Of a stretch of 39,659 bases of DNA, positions 1 through 7,926 are shown in pieces. The translations under genes were made by a program, and so were the position numbers. The stretch spans positions 1-39,659 of the forward strand of contig CAZRHR010000017.1 of NCBI GenBank assembly GCA_964599915.1, read 5' to 3'. Each line of letters begins with the position of its first letter. Position 1 is the stretch's first letter. The DNA is from CAZRHR01 sp964599915 (GTDB lineage Bacteria > Bacteroidota > Bacteroidia > CAIKAF01). The notes beneath the pieces are model-generated. The model saw only the letters and a list, made by a program, of their open reading frames with translations, ran no database searches and was not told the DNA's origin.

Positions 1-672
1 CAAGTGATGCCCATGAAAGATATTACCCGTGCTGCTCATGCCGTTGGGGCCAAAGTTGGTTTCGATTTGGCCCATGCCATGGGAAACGTATCTCTGCAAC
101 TGCATGATTGGCAAGTGGATTTTGCTGCATGGTGTTCTTATAAATATTTGAATTCCGGCCCTGGAAGCATTGCCGGCATTTTTGTGCATGAGCGGCATCA
201 CGAAGCTGGCTTGCCCAGGCTGGAAGGTTGGTGGGGCCATAAAGAGTCTACCCGTTTTCTCATGCGACCCACCATGGACGCAACGCCCACGGCCGAAGCT
301 TGGCAATTGTCTAACGCCCCTGTACTTGCGATGGCAGCGCATCTGGCCGCCCTGGAAATTTTCACCGAAGTGGGGCCCGAAGCACGAAGCCACAAACAAA
401 AATTGCAAACCCAGTTTTTACTGGAAATGCTCGCCGCCGCGCAAAACCATGGTTTGCCCATTCATTCCATTACCCCATCCCAAGCGAGAGGTTGTCAATC
501 CTCCCTCGTATTGGAAAAACGACCCAAAGAGGTTTTTAATCAACTTATGGCTCAAGGCGTTATTACCGATTGGCGCGAACCCAATGTGATTCGCGTGGCG
601 CCTGTTCCCCTGTACACCCAATTCCAAGAAATATGGCAACTTTTCGCCGCCTTGGCCTCGGCTTATGCCTGA
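1..672 (+). CDS. kynU: kynureninase, C-terminal part (cut by window start)
   Basis: PLP-dependent hydrolase of tryptophan catabolism, converting kynurenine to anthranilate (or 3-hydroxykynurenine to 3-hydroxyanthranilate) plus alanine. The open frame runs in from base 1, so the N-terminal half (the family is usually about 420-460 aa) lies outside the window. Visible hallmarks are the FDLAHAMGN motif holding the PLP-contacting Asp, then WCSYKYLNSGPG, whose Lys (codon 142-144) is the expected Schiff-base lysine, then GIFVHERH and GWWGHK. The C-terminal VIRVAPVPLY segment is also family-typical. The next gene starts inside its last 40 bases, which suggests one transcript. The call is firm; only the left end is missing. 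Confidence 0.95.
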   Translation, partial: QVMPMKDITRAAHAVGAKVGFDLAHAMGNVSLQLHDWQVDFAAWCSYKYLNSGPGSIAGIFVHERHHEAGLPRLEGWWGHKESTRFLMRPTMDATPTAEAWQLSNAPVLAMAAHLAALEIFTEVGPEARSHKQKLQTQFLLEMLAAAQNHGLPIHSITPSQARGCQSSLVLEKRPKEVFNQLMAQGVITDWREPNVIRVAPVPLYTQFQEIWQLFAALASAYA

Positions 673-1112
673 TGTGCCTGATGACCGGCGTGTTCGCCCA
701 AACTTTGCGGCCGGTGATTTTCGCACCCGTTGATTCTCTTTTACAAGCGCCAAACGAAACCCCTGTTGTCGTGAATTTCTGGGCCACTTGGTGTAGACCT
801 TGTGTGAAAGAACTTCCCTATTTTGACACCTTGACACCAAAATTCCGGGTTTTGCTGGTGAGCTTGGATTTCGGACCTAATGCCCAAACCAAACTCCATC
901 ATTTTTTAAAGGAAAAAGGCACCCCTCATCCCGTGTGGTGGCTTACCGAAGGCAATGAGTCCGTTTGGATTCCCAAGGTTCATCCGGAATGGTCCGGCGC
1001 CATACCGGCCACCATCTTATTATTTAAAGGCCGAAGATGGTTTTTTCCCGAATCTTTTGACTCCCCTCAGGCGTTATATGATACCATGACTTCAATTTTA
1101 GAGAAACCATGA
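633..1112 (+). CDS. secreted thioredoxin-like protein (TlpA/ResA type)
   Basis: 159 aa. An N-terminal signal peptide (MATFRRLGLGLCLMCLMTGVFAQ) leads into a thioredoxin fold with NFWATWCRPC near residues 47-56 and a cis-Pro region (GAIPATILLF). The CxxC pair points to a periplasmic thiol-disulfide role; the partner is unknown. I place the start at ATG 633 because the signal peptide follows directly; a longer in-frame reading upstream would put unrelated residues before it. The gene overlaps kynU by 40 bases, and its stop overlaps the next start as ATGA, so translation is probably coupled. Fold call is strong, specific function open. Confidence 0.85.
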   Translation: MATFRRLGLGLCLMCLMTGVFAQTLRPVIFAPVDSLLQAPNETPVVVNFWATWCRPCVKELPYFDTLTPKFRVLLVSLDFGPNAQTKLHHFLKEKGTPHPVWWLTEGNESVWIPKVHPEWSGAIPATILLFKGRRWFFPESFDSPQALYDTMTSILEKP

Positions 1113-1789
1113 AAATTGCAGTAATTCTTAGTGGATGCGGCGTGTATGACGGTGCCGAAATTCATGAATCCGTGGCCGTCCTTTATCACATCGATCGGCT
1201 TGGGCATACGGCGGTGTTGTTTGCGCCCGACGCGCCCCAACACCATGTGGTGAATCACTTGAATGGCGAACCCATGTCGGAAACCCGCAACATGCTGGTG
1301 GAAGCAGCACGCATTGCCCGCGGCCAAATTCGCGCTTTAAATACATTTCAAGCCGAAGAAGTAGAGGCCCTGATTTTACCCGGAGGATTCGGCGCCGCAA
1401 AAAACCTAACCGACTGGGCGTTCAATGGACCTGCCGGAACCATTCAACCCGACACCGCCAAAGCCATCCGCTCCATGGTAGAGGCTCACAAACCGGTGGC
1501 GGCCCTTTGCATGGCGCCTGTCGTTTTGGCCAAAGCATTGGAAGAAACGGACCTACATCCTACCCTTTCCGTGGGACATGCCCACCAAGCCTCACCTTAT
1601 CCCATTGCCGACATTCACCAAGGCATGCAACAAACCGGTGCTGCCACAGAAAATGTTGGCGTCCCCGATGTGTTCGTGGATACGAAAAACAAGTTAGTGA
1701 CAGCCCCTTGTTATATGATGGAAGCCACCATTTCACAAGTGTTTCAGAATGCCGAAAAAGCCCTTCATGCCTTAATTTCATTGGTATGA
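1109..1789 (+). CDS. elbB: ElbB-type DJ-1/PfpI family protein (isoprenoid biosynthesis glyoxalase-like)
   Basis: 226 aa, close to the roughly 217 aa of E. coli ElbB. The start MKIAVILSGCGVYDGAEIHE and the motif LILPGGFGAAKNL are characteristic. AALCMAP carries the nucleophile-elbow Cys of the DJ-1/PfpI fold. The family was described as enhancing carotenoid/isoprenoid output and has weak glyoxalase activity in E. coli; the true substrate is not settled. The gene begins with an ATGA overlap with the thioredoxin-like gene and ends the same way with the rhomboid gene, so it sits in the middle of a translationally coupled run. Confidence 0.93.
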   Translation: MKIAVILSGCGVYDGAEIHESVAVLYHIDRLGHTAVLFAPDAPQHHVVNHLNGEPMSETRNMLVEAARIARGQIRALNTFQAEEVEALILPGGFGAAKNLTDWAFNGPAGTIQPDTAKAIRSMVEAHKPVAALCMAPVVLAKALEETDLHPTLSVGHAHQASPYPIADIHQGMQQTGAATENVGVPDVFVDTKNKLVTAPCYMMEATISQVFQNAEKALHALISLV

Positions 1790-2466
1790 AGCCACGATTT
1801 TCCGCCACCCTTTCATTGATCATTCTAAATGTAGCAGCTTTTGGTTGGCTTTTTTCCCGTGACCTCAGCGATCCAGAAAGGCTGTTTATTGTATATGGCG
1901 GCGTAAACCGAGGGCTGGTCTTGGAGCAAGGAGAATATTGGCGGCTTTTATCTGCCACTTTTTTACATGGAGGACTTTTGCATCTGGCCATGAACATGTA
2001 TTCCCTTTGGGTGGTCGGTAGTTTTCTGGAGCGTTGGATTCAATGGCGTTGGTTCATTGTTTTTTATCTGGTCTGCGGCCTTGGCGGGTCCGTGGGATCC
2101 GTGTGGTGGCATAGTGCGCCCAATGTGAGTGTAGGCGCTTCCGGTGCCATCTTTGGCATTGTGGGCATCCTGACAGGCATGTTGGCATTGGGGAAAATAT
2201 TTGACCCCAGAGGCCGTAAAGCCCTGCTCAAAAACCTATTGCTTGTGATTGGACTCAACGTTCTCATCGGCTTGAGCATTCCGGGCATTGACAATGCAGG
2301 ACATATGGGCGGGCTGGCCGCCGGCTTGCTTATGGGCGCCACCTTAGGTTTGGGATTACGCCCAGGCTTTTCTAAAACGGACCGAAGGCGGTTAGCCGTC
2401 ATGGGCATCGCCCTTACTCTAGGTGTTTTGGCTCTGTTTCTCTTTGTGATTCCTTTACATTCTTAG
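1786..2466 (+). CDS. rhomboid family intramembrane serine protease
   Basis: 226 aa with about six membrane segments. The catalytic serine lies in GASGAIFG and the catalytic histidine in NAGHMGGLAAG, in the right order and in separate helices; the upstream HGGLLHLAMNM loop is also family-typical. It should cleave membrane-spanning substrates within the inner membrane; the substrate is unknown. The start is ATG 1786, which overlaps the elbB stop (ATGA) and opens with MKPRFSATLSLIILNVAAFG, a first membrane helix. A longer in-frame reading begins at 1507, but it would be the wrong frame of elbB and is rejected. Confidence 0.92.
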   Translation: MKPRFSATLSLIILNVAAFGWLFSRDLSDPERLFIVYGGVNRGLVLEQGEYWRLLSATFLHGGLLHLAMNMYSLWVVGSFLERWIQWRWFIVFYLVCGLGGSVGSVWWHSAPNVSVGASGAIFGIVGILTGMLALGKIFDPRGRKALLKNLLLVIGLNVLIGLSIPGIDNAGHMGGLAAGLLMGATLGLGLRPGFSKTDRRRLAVMGIALTLGVLALFLFVIPLHS

Positions 2467-2568
2467 GCGCGGCAAAGCCATTTACCCCATTTTCTCCCTA
2501 TCTTCGCCCCGATATTGTCGATGCATTGCGCGCGACAGTGCGATGTTTAACTTAATACAACCTATTCG

Positions 2569-3655
2569 ATGGCCATTACGCACGACCATGTGAAAGGACT
2601 TGTGAAGCGCTTGGATGCGCTTAGGGGGTCACTTTGACATCCCTGGCAAGGAAATCACACTACAGGAAGAAAACCTCAAACGACAAGACCCCAATTTTTG
2701 GGATCAGCCCAAAGTGGCTGAACAAGTAGAGCGCAACATTCGCGCCCTTGAAAAAACCCTCGCAGAATTTCAAACCGCCCAAAGCGCGTTGGAAGACCTT
2801 CAGGTGATGTTCGACTTTTTTAAAGAAGGTGAAGCCGAAGAGTCCGATGCGGAAGCCGCTATGGAGCACGCGTTAGCCACTTTGGAAGCCTTGGAATTCA
2901 AGAAAATGCTAAGCGGTAAGGAAGACATGCTTGGCGCAGTCGTTCAAATCACCGCAGGCGCTGGCGGAACAGAAAGTTGCGACTGGGCTTCCATCCTCAT
3001 GCGCATGTACCTGATGTGGGGCGAAAAACACCGGTACTCCATCAAAGAAACCGATTTTGTCGAAGGCGATGTGGCGGGCATCAAAAGCGTTACCCTCCAG
3101 TTTGAAGGCGATTATGCCTACGGGTATTTGAAAGGTGAAAATGGCGTGCACCGTTTGGTCCGGATTTCCCCGTTCGATGCCAATGCCAAACGGCACACCA
3201 GTTTTGCGTCCGTTTATGTGTATCCCATTGTGGATGACACCATTGACATTGAAATCAAAGATGCAGATATAGAGTGGGAAACCTTCCGCTCCGGAGGAGC
3301 TGGCGGACAGAATGTAAACAAGGTAGAAACCGCAGTTCGGCTCTATCACAAACCTTCGGGCATCATTATCAAAAACCAAGAAAGCCGTTCCCAGCTGCAA
3401 AACAAAGAGAATGCCGTGCGCTTACTCAAATCACAGCTGTATGAGAACGAGATGCGGAAGCGCAATGAGGCCCGCGCCGAAGTAGAAGGCAACAAAAAGA
3501 AAATCGAGTGGGGCTCCCAGATCCGAAGCTACGTATTGCATCCATACAAGATGGTGAAAGACCTGCGCACCGATTACGAAACCTCGAATGCCCAAGCCGT
3601 ATTGGATGGTGACCTCGACGGCTTTCTCAAAGCCTTTTTGATGGAATTCAACTAA
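2569..3655 (+). CDS. prfB: peptide chain release factor 2 (RF2), needs programmed +1 frameshift
   Basis: RF2 terminates translation at UGA and UAA. The main frame carries the SPF stop-codon-reading tripeptide (VRISPFDANAKRHTS) and the GGQ hydrolysis motif (RSGGAGGQNVNKVE), which together identify RF2 rather than RF1. The true start is ATG 2569 in a different frame: MAITHDHVKGLVKRLDALRG, then CTT followed by in-frame TGA at 2635-2637. Slipping +1 at CTT continues as DIPGKE into the main frame, giving about 361 aa (E. coli: 365). A TATCTTCG box (2499-2506) upstream resembles a Bacteroidota -7 element. A hairpin terminator follows. Confidence 0.97.
2623..2638 (+). promoter_or_regulatory. prfB programmed +1 frameshift site
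   Basis: AGGGGGTCACTTTGAC. An internal Shine-Dalgarno-like AGGGGG sits just upstream of the CTT slip codon (2632-2634) and the TGA stop (2635-2637). This is the classic RF2 autoregulation layout: low RF2 leaves TGA unread and favours slipping. The new frame joins exactly the long RF2 frame. Confidence 0.96.
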
Positions 3656-3682
3656 TTGATTTCATCGACAAACAAACCAAAG

Positions 3683-3708
3683 AGACCCCAAAAGGGTCTT
3701 TTTTTTTG
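3683..3708 (+). terminator. intrinsic terminator after prfB
   Basis: AGACCC (3683-3688) pairs with GGGTCT (3694-3699) across a CAAAA loop, followed by an uninterrupted T run to 3707. It lies about 30 bases past the prfB stop. Confidence 0.85.
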
Positions 3709-3709
3709 G

Positions 3710-3873
3710 GTGCCTGCCCCCTTGCGGTGACGCCATGCAAAGGAATGAAGGACTTTGTTCCGCAAGAGGGCACCGGGTGTTCCGCTTGTAGTCCTCACCC
3801 GTGCAGCCGTAGTTTTTCATGGAAGGGTTGTTTTTACGGGTTCCGGGCTACCGCTTCACCCCCTGGCACGGGA
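3710..3873. other. possible structured non-coding element
   Basis: No convincing gene. Two long-range pairings are visible: GTGCC (3710-3714) plus CTTGCGG (3721-3727) against CCGCAAG (3760-3766) plus GGCAC (3769-3773), and CCCGTGC (3798-3804) against GCACGGG (3866-3872). The wording around CACCGGG..TTCCGCT..CCTCACCCGTGC reminds me of an element seen downstream of genes in other Bacteroidota, but I cannot verify that. A 73-codon open frame at 3755-3976 has no protein-like character. Confidence 0.3.
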
Positions 3874-4039
3874 TGATGGGAGGACTGAGGATTTGCAAAA
3901 GGGCCTTCGCGTTTTTTTCTTTATGAGAGGGTCGCAAGGTGTTATTTTAATTCTTTGGGCCAAGGGCCTTTTTTAAGGCATTGGATAAAATCAGCCGTCC
4001 TGATAAAAAGTGAATTCATCCGTCAAAAATAGAATCCAT

Positions 4040-4423
4040 ATGGCCTATCATCCAAACCTCCACCACCGCCAGTCCATCCGCCTGAAAGGATAGGATTATT
4101 CTCAGGCAGGTTTATATTTCATTACCAATTGCGTTCAAAATCGTTTGTGTTTATTTGGCCACATCATTGGGGCGAAAAATGATGATGGGGCGAAACATTT
4201 TTCGCCCCTACGGTCGCCAACGCAAACGATTGGTTCGATGGTTCGTGGGTTTAAAATTGGGGTAACGAATTGGTTTCGTTCGAATGGGCGGATGGATAAA
4301 ATTTGGCAACGGAATTATTGGGAACACATCATTCGGGATGAACGATCCTATCATCGCATTTCGGAATATATTGTGAAAAACCCCGAAAATTGGGCCAAGG
4401 ATACTTTCCATCATTCAAAATAA
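4040..4423 (+). pseudogene. broken REP-associated tyrosine transposase (RAYT, Y1/IS200-like)
   Basis: The frame from ATG 4040 reads MAYHPNLHHRQSIRLKG, hits TAG at 4091-4093 (where the family usually has Tyr), then continues DYSQAGLYFITNCVQNRLCLFG. After an in-frame repeat (GAKNDDGAKHFSPLR) it jumps straight to the C-terminal part: TIGSMVRGFKIGV, then IWQRNYWEHIIRDERSYHRI, then EYIVKNPENWAKD. These ends match RAYT proteins, which normally run about 180-230 aa. The central block with the HUH metal-binding motif (typically PNHxH) is absent, so the product cannot act as a nuclease. The premature stop and the lost core make this a decayed gene. The junction lies at the palindromic repeat, suggesting deletion between repeat copies. 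Confidence 0.8.
4169..4208. repeat. REP-like palindrome inside the RAYT remnant
   Basis: GGGGCGAAAAATG (4169-4181) can pair perfectly with CATTTTTCGCCCC (4196-4208), while a nearer GGGGCGAAA (4187-4195) can pair with TTTCGCCCC (4200-4208) instead. The two hairpins are mutually exclusive. The repeat is read in frame in the RAYT as GAKNDDGAKHFSPLR. Confidence 0.75.
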
Positions 4424-4465
4424 ATGAGGGTCAATCTATTCTTTTAATCGGCCGGGATATTGGTT

Positions 4466-4486
4466 GGGGCGAAACATTTTTCGCCC
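4466..4486. repeat. REP-like palindrome, second copy
   Basis: GGGCGAAA (4467-4474) and TTTCGCCC (4479-4486) form a hairpin with a CATT loop, the same loop and stem as the copy inside the RAYT remnant. A further degenerate copy seems to lie near 4684-4704 (GGGGCGG..TTTCGGCC). Confidence 0.7.
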
Positions 4487-4500
4487 TATCTAAATGCCGA

Positions 4501-4668
4501 TTTCACGAATTCGTGTTGAAAAATGGGGTTGGTTGGATTGGGGTGGAAAATAATGGTGGGGTGAAAAATAATAATGGGGCGAAAAATGATGATGGGGCGA
4601 AAAATGACAATGGGGCGAAAAATGTTTCGCCCCTACGGAATGGGATGGCATGGTTACGGGGCGGATAA
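4501..4668 (+). pseudogene. possible displaced middle fragment of a RAYT
   Basis: The plus-frame reading begins FHEFVLKNGVGWIGVENN and continues with repeats of GAKNDD and then NVSPLR. In RAYTs of this type a (V/F)HEFVVMPNHxHG block precedes a low-complexity linker of just this kind. If the alignment is right, both HUH histidines have become Gly (KNGVG where PNHVH is expected). That would make this the missing centre of the neighbouring remnant, or a second dead copy. The match is short, so the call is tentative. Confidence 0.35.
4540..4633. repeat. 18-bp tandem array ending in a REP-like hairpin
   Basis: Four full units of 18 bp (4540, 4558, 4576, 4594) with consensus GGGGCGAAAAATGATGAT, plus the start of a fifth at 4612 that closes as a hairpin with TTTCGCCCC (4625-4633, loop AATG). 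The units drift towards GGGGTGGAAAATAATGGT on the left and become uniform on the right. Because the unit is six codons long, one frame stays open and encodes GAKNDD-type hexapeptides. Confidence 0.85.
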
Positions 4669-4785
4669 TGGGACAAATCATGGTGGGGCGGAAAATATTT
4701 CGGCCGTGTGGTTATCATTAAAAACAAAACCCCCCATGATTTCCCTCAAAAACCTTATTTTCGTGGTGTTTGAAACATACCTACA

Positions 4786-7700
4786 GTGGAACATACATTT
4801 AAAAGGCTCAATCTCTTCGGTGGTTGGACCGTCACCCTTATTGCATTTTTGGTTTATGCCATTACCATGGAACCTACGGTCAGTTTTTGGGACTGCGGCG
4901 AATTTATCGCTTCAGCTCATAAATTGCAGGTAGGACACCCACCCGGGGCGCCGCTTTTTGCGATGCTCGGACGGTTGTTTATTATGTTTGCCGGGGATAA
5001 CGGAGACCAAGTGCCTGTGATGGCTAATTTGCTATCGGTCACGGCCAGTGCACTTACCATCGGATTTTTATTTTGGACCATTTCTGGGGTGGCTATTAAA
5101 ATCTTGAAAACGCAGCAAGGGAGCGCCCGGGTTGAATGGAATACCGAGCGCCTATGGGCCGTATTGGGAAGCGCATTACTGGGTGCACTTGCCTACACCT
5201 TCTCAGACACTTTCTGGTTTTCCGCGGTAGAAGGGGAAGTGTATGCCACCTCGTCTTTATTCACTGCGCTGGTGTTTTGGGCCATTTTGAAATGGGATCA
5301 GGATGTCGATAACCAAGGTGAAAATCCCGACCGCTGGATTGTTCTCATCGCTTACCTCATGGGGCTTTCTATCGGCGTTCACTTACTGAACCTCTTGACT
5401 ATCCCTGCCATTGGTTTAGTCTATGCCTACAAGCGCTACCCAAAACTGAAAAATATTTCTTGGCTGGCCCTCATTGTTTCCGGCGTAATTCTTCTTTTTG
5501 TACAGTACGGCATTATTCCGGGAACCATCGGTGTAGCCGCCTTTTTTGAGCGTACCTTCGTTAATAGCTTCGGCTTTTCTTTTGGGGTAGGTTTCTTCGT
5601 ATTTTTGGCAGCCATCATTTTTGGCATAACCGGCGGGATCCTTTGGGCCCGGAAAAACCAAAAACCTCTGGTTTATCTTGGACTTTGGTCCGTGGCTTTT
5701 ATCCTGTTGGGCTATTCTTCCTATGGCATGATTTCCATCCGTTCCATGGCCAATACGCCCATGGATGAAAACAATCCGGAAGATGTTTATTCCATGATTT
5801 CTTATTTGAACCGGGACCAATATGGTGATCGCCCTTTGTTCTACGGCCAATATTATGATGCAGAAATTCAGGGCATTAAACGAGATAAGCCCATTCGTAT
5901 GAAAGTTTATGCCGTGAAGGAAAATGGAAAACGCACAGTGGCCGACTTTGCTACGGAACGGGAAGCCAACTTATTTATTGAAAAAGCGCAAAACCCCGGA
6001 TTATCCATTAAGCCGGAATACATTATTGTAGATTATAAGCCGGAATACACGTTTAATTCTTCCCGCATGACCCTTTTCCCAAGGATGTGGAGTTATCAGG
6101 AAAACCACGTGCGCGATTATCGCTCTTGGGGTGGCGTGAAATCCGGGAAAAAGCCCGGCATGGGAAATAACATTAAGTTCTTCTTTAGCTATCAGGTGAA
6201 TTGGATGTACCTGCGTTATTTTATGTGGAATTTCGTAGGACGCGAAAATGACATTCAAGGCAATGGTGAACCCACCAATGGTCACTGGATTTCCGGAATT
6301 CCTTTTATTGATGAATTTGTAAGTGGTTCCCCACAAAAAAATCTTCCCGATCGTTTGGAAGAAAACAAAGGCCGAAACACCTATTTCTTCCTTCCACTTA
6401 TTTTGGGCATCATTGGATTACTTTACCATAGCCGGGAAGATAAGCGCGGCGCATTTGTAGTGACCATGCTGTTTGTGCTTACGGGCATCGCTATTGTCGT
6501 CTATTTGAACCAAACACCACAACAACCTAGGGAACGGGATTATGCGTATGCGGGTTCTTTCTATGCGTTCTGTATTTGGGTGGGCCTAGGTTTCATGGGA
6601 CTTTTGGACTTCTTAAAAAAGAAAAACCTCAGTGGAAATGCCCTACGTGCAGGAGTGCTGGGACTCACCTTAGTCGCCGTACCGGGCTTGTTGGCGTATC
6701 AGAACTGGGACGACCATAACCGTGGCGGACGTTACACTGCACATGATTTCGCATTGAACTACCTCAATTCCTGTGAGAAAAATGGTATCATTTTTACCAA
6801 TGGAGATAATGACACCTTCCCTTTATGGTATTTACAAGAAGTGGAAGGAATACGCACGGATGTGCGGGTTGTGAACCTGAGCCTCTTGAACACAGATTGG
6901 TACATTAACCAAATGAAAAGAGCCGCTTATGATGGTTTGCCGGTGCCTTTTAGTATGGAAGAGCCGTTATATCGGGCTGGTCAAAGGGATCAGGTCTTAA
7001 TGGATACCCAAAGTAAACGTTATTATACCGTCCAAGAGCACTTGGAATGGTTAAAGAAAACCGATGGGTCGAACATGCATACCAACCCCAATTCTTCAGA
7101 TAAGTATTTTTACCTGCGCTCTAATAAATTCAGTCTGCCCATCAACAAAGAAGCCATTCGCGCCCAAGGTTGGTTGCCGGATGCGGTGGTAGATACCCTC
7201 CCTTCTGAGCTTCGTTGGGAATTGAAAAAATCCTACATCCTGAAAAATGAAGTGATGGTGTTGGATTTACTGGCGAACTTCAATTGGGAGCGTCCCCTTT
7301 ATTTCGCGGTAACAGTGGGCGGATCCAATTATTTTGGACTGGAACCCTTCTTCTCAATGGAAGGAATGGCCTATCGCTTAATGCCTTATGCCACCGAATC
7401 GCATGATGGACAAACGGGTGAAGTGAATACCGAGGTCATGTACACCCGCTTAATGGAAGAATTTAAGTGGGGCAACATGAATGACCCTAACGTATATTTG
7501 GACGAAACCAACTTACGGATGTCATACAACTTCCGTAGCACCTTCTTACGTGTGGCCGATAAACTTCGCATGGAAGGCCAAAACGACAAAGCGTTAGCCG
7601 TGCTCGACAAATTGGAAACCCTTTTACCGGATGCCATTGTGCCGTATGACTATTTTAACGTAATGGTGGGTAACCTCTATATGTTGCTTGGCGAATATGA

Positions 7701-7923
7701 TGCTTCGGCTAAAGTATTAACCCGCACCCGTGAGCGTTACCAACAAGATTACGACTATTACAACAGCTTCCGTAAAAAGGATGAATACATTTCCATGGAA
7801 ATTCAGCGGGCAGAATATGTGTTGAACCAGGTAGATGGTTTGATGCAGCGTTTGGAAGCTATGAAACTGGCTCCTGCAATCGACGCAACGGTTGAAGGAG
7901 ATTCGGTGGCTATTATCCCCTAA
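4786..7923 (+). CDS. DUF2723 family membrane protein (TMEM260/O-mannosyltransferase-like)
   Basis: 1045 aa, the usual size for this Bacteroidota family (PF11028, related to eukaryotic TMEM260, a GT-C-type protein O-mannosyltransferase). The N-terminal half is a multi-pass membrane domain; the first loop carries EPTVSFWDCGEFIASAHKLQ, whose acidic residues sit where GT-C enzymes place their catalytic acid, followed by VGHPPGAPLF. A second membrane block near residues 540-650 contains TPQQPRERDYAYAGSFYAF, strongly conserved in the family. The C-terminal third is soluble and helical, TPR-like at the end (LAVLDKLETLLPDAIVPYDY). The start is GTG 4786, giving MEHTFKRLNLFGGW just before the first helix. 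Substrate in bacteria is an inference. Three bases separate it from the next gene. Confidence 0.88.
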   Translation: MEHTFKRLNLFGGWTVTLIAFLVYAITMEPTVSFWDCGEFIASAHKLQVGHPPGAPLFAMLGRLFIMFAGDNGDQVPVMANLLSVTASALTIGFLFWTISGVAIKILKTQQGSARVEWNTERLWAVLGSALLGALAYTFSDTFWFSAVEGEVYATSSLFTALVFWAILKWDQDVDNQGENPDRWIVLIAYLMGLSIGVHLLNLLTIPAIGLVYAYKRYPKLKNISWLALIVSGVILLFVQYGIIPGTIGVAAFFERTFVNSFGFSFGVGFFVFLAAIIFGITGGILWARKNQKPLVYLGLWSVAFILLGYSSYGMISIRSMANTPMDENNPEDVYSMISYLNRDQYGDRPLFYGQYYDAEIQGIKRDKPIRMKVYAVKENGKRTVADFATEREANLFIEKAQNPGLSIKPEYIIVDYKPEYTFNSSRMTLFPRMWSYQENHVRDYRSWGGVKSGKKPGMGNNIKFFFSYQVNWMYLRYFMWNFVGRENDIQGNGEPTNGHWISGIPFIDEFVSGSPQKNLPDRLEENKGRNTYFFLPLILGIIGLLYHSREDKRGAFVVTMLFVLTGIAIVVYLNQTPQQPRERDYAYAGSFYAFCIWVGLGFMGLLDFLKKKNLSGNALRAGVLGLTLVAVPGLLAYQNWDDHNRGGRYTAHDFALNYLNSCEKNGIIFTNGDNDTFPLWYLQEVEGIRTDVRVVNLSLLNTDWYINQMKRAAYDGLPVPFSMEEPLYRAGQRDQVLMDTQSKRYYTVQEHLEWLKKTDGSNMHTNPNSSDKYFYLRSNKFSLPINKEAIRAQGWLPDAVVDTLPSELRWELKKSYILKNEVMVLDLLANFNWERPLYFAVTVGGSNYFGLEPFFSMEGMAYRLMPYATESHDGQTGEVNTEVMYTRLMEEFKWGNMNDPNVYLDETNLRMSYNFRSTFLRVADKLRMEGQNDKALAVLDKLETLLPDAIVPYDYFNVMVGNLYMLLGEYDASAKVLTRTRERYQQDYDYYNSFRKKDEYISMEIQRAEYVLNQVDGLMQRLEAMKLAPAIDATVEGDSVAIIP

Positions 7924-7926
7924 AGG

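Noticed and set aside
1507..1785. N-terminal extension of the rhomboid gene
   Set aside because: It overlaps elbB in another frame with non-membrane, His/Cys/Arg-rich residues; ATG 1786 fits the first helix.
3755..3976. 73-codon open frame after prfB
   Set aside because: Composition is not protein-like, and it overlaps complementary arms that suggest RNA or DNA structure.
4540..4633. CRISPR array
   Set aside because: The 18-bp units abut without spacers and the array closes as a hairpin; the 23-bp arrays at 9862 and 14539 also have no spacers, and there are no cas genes.
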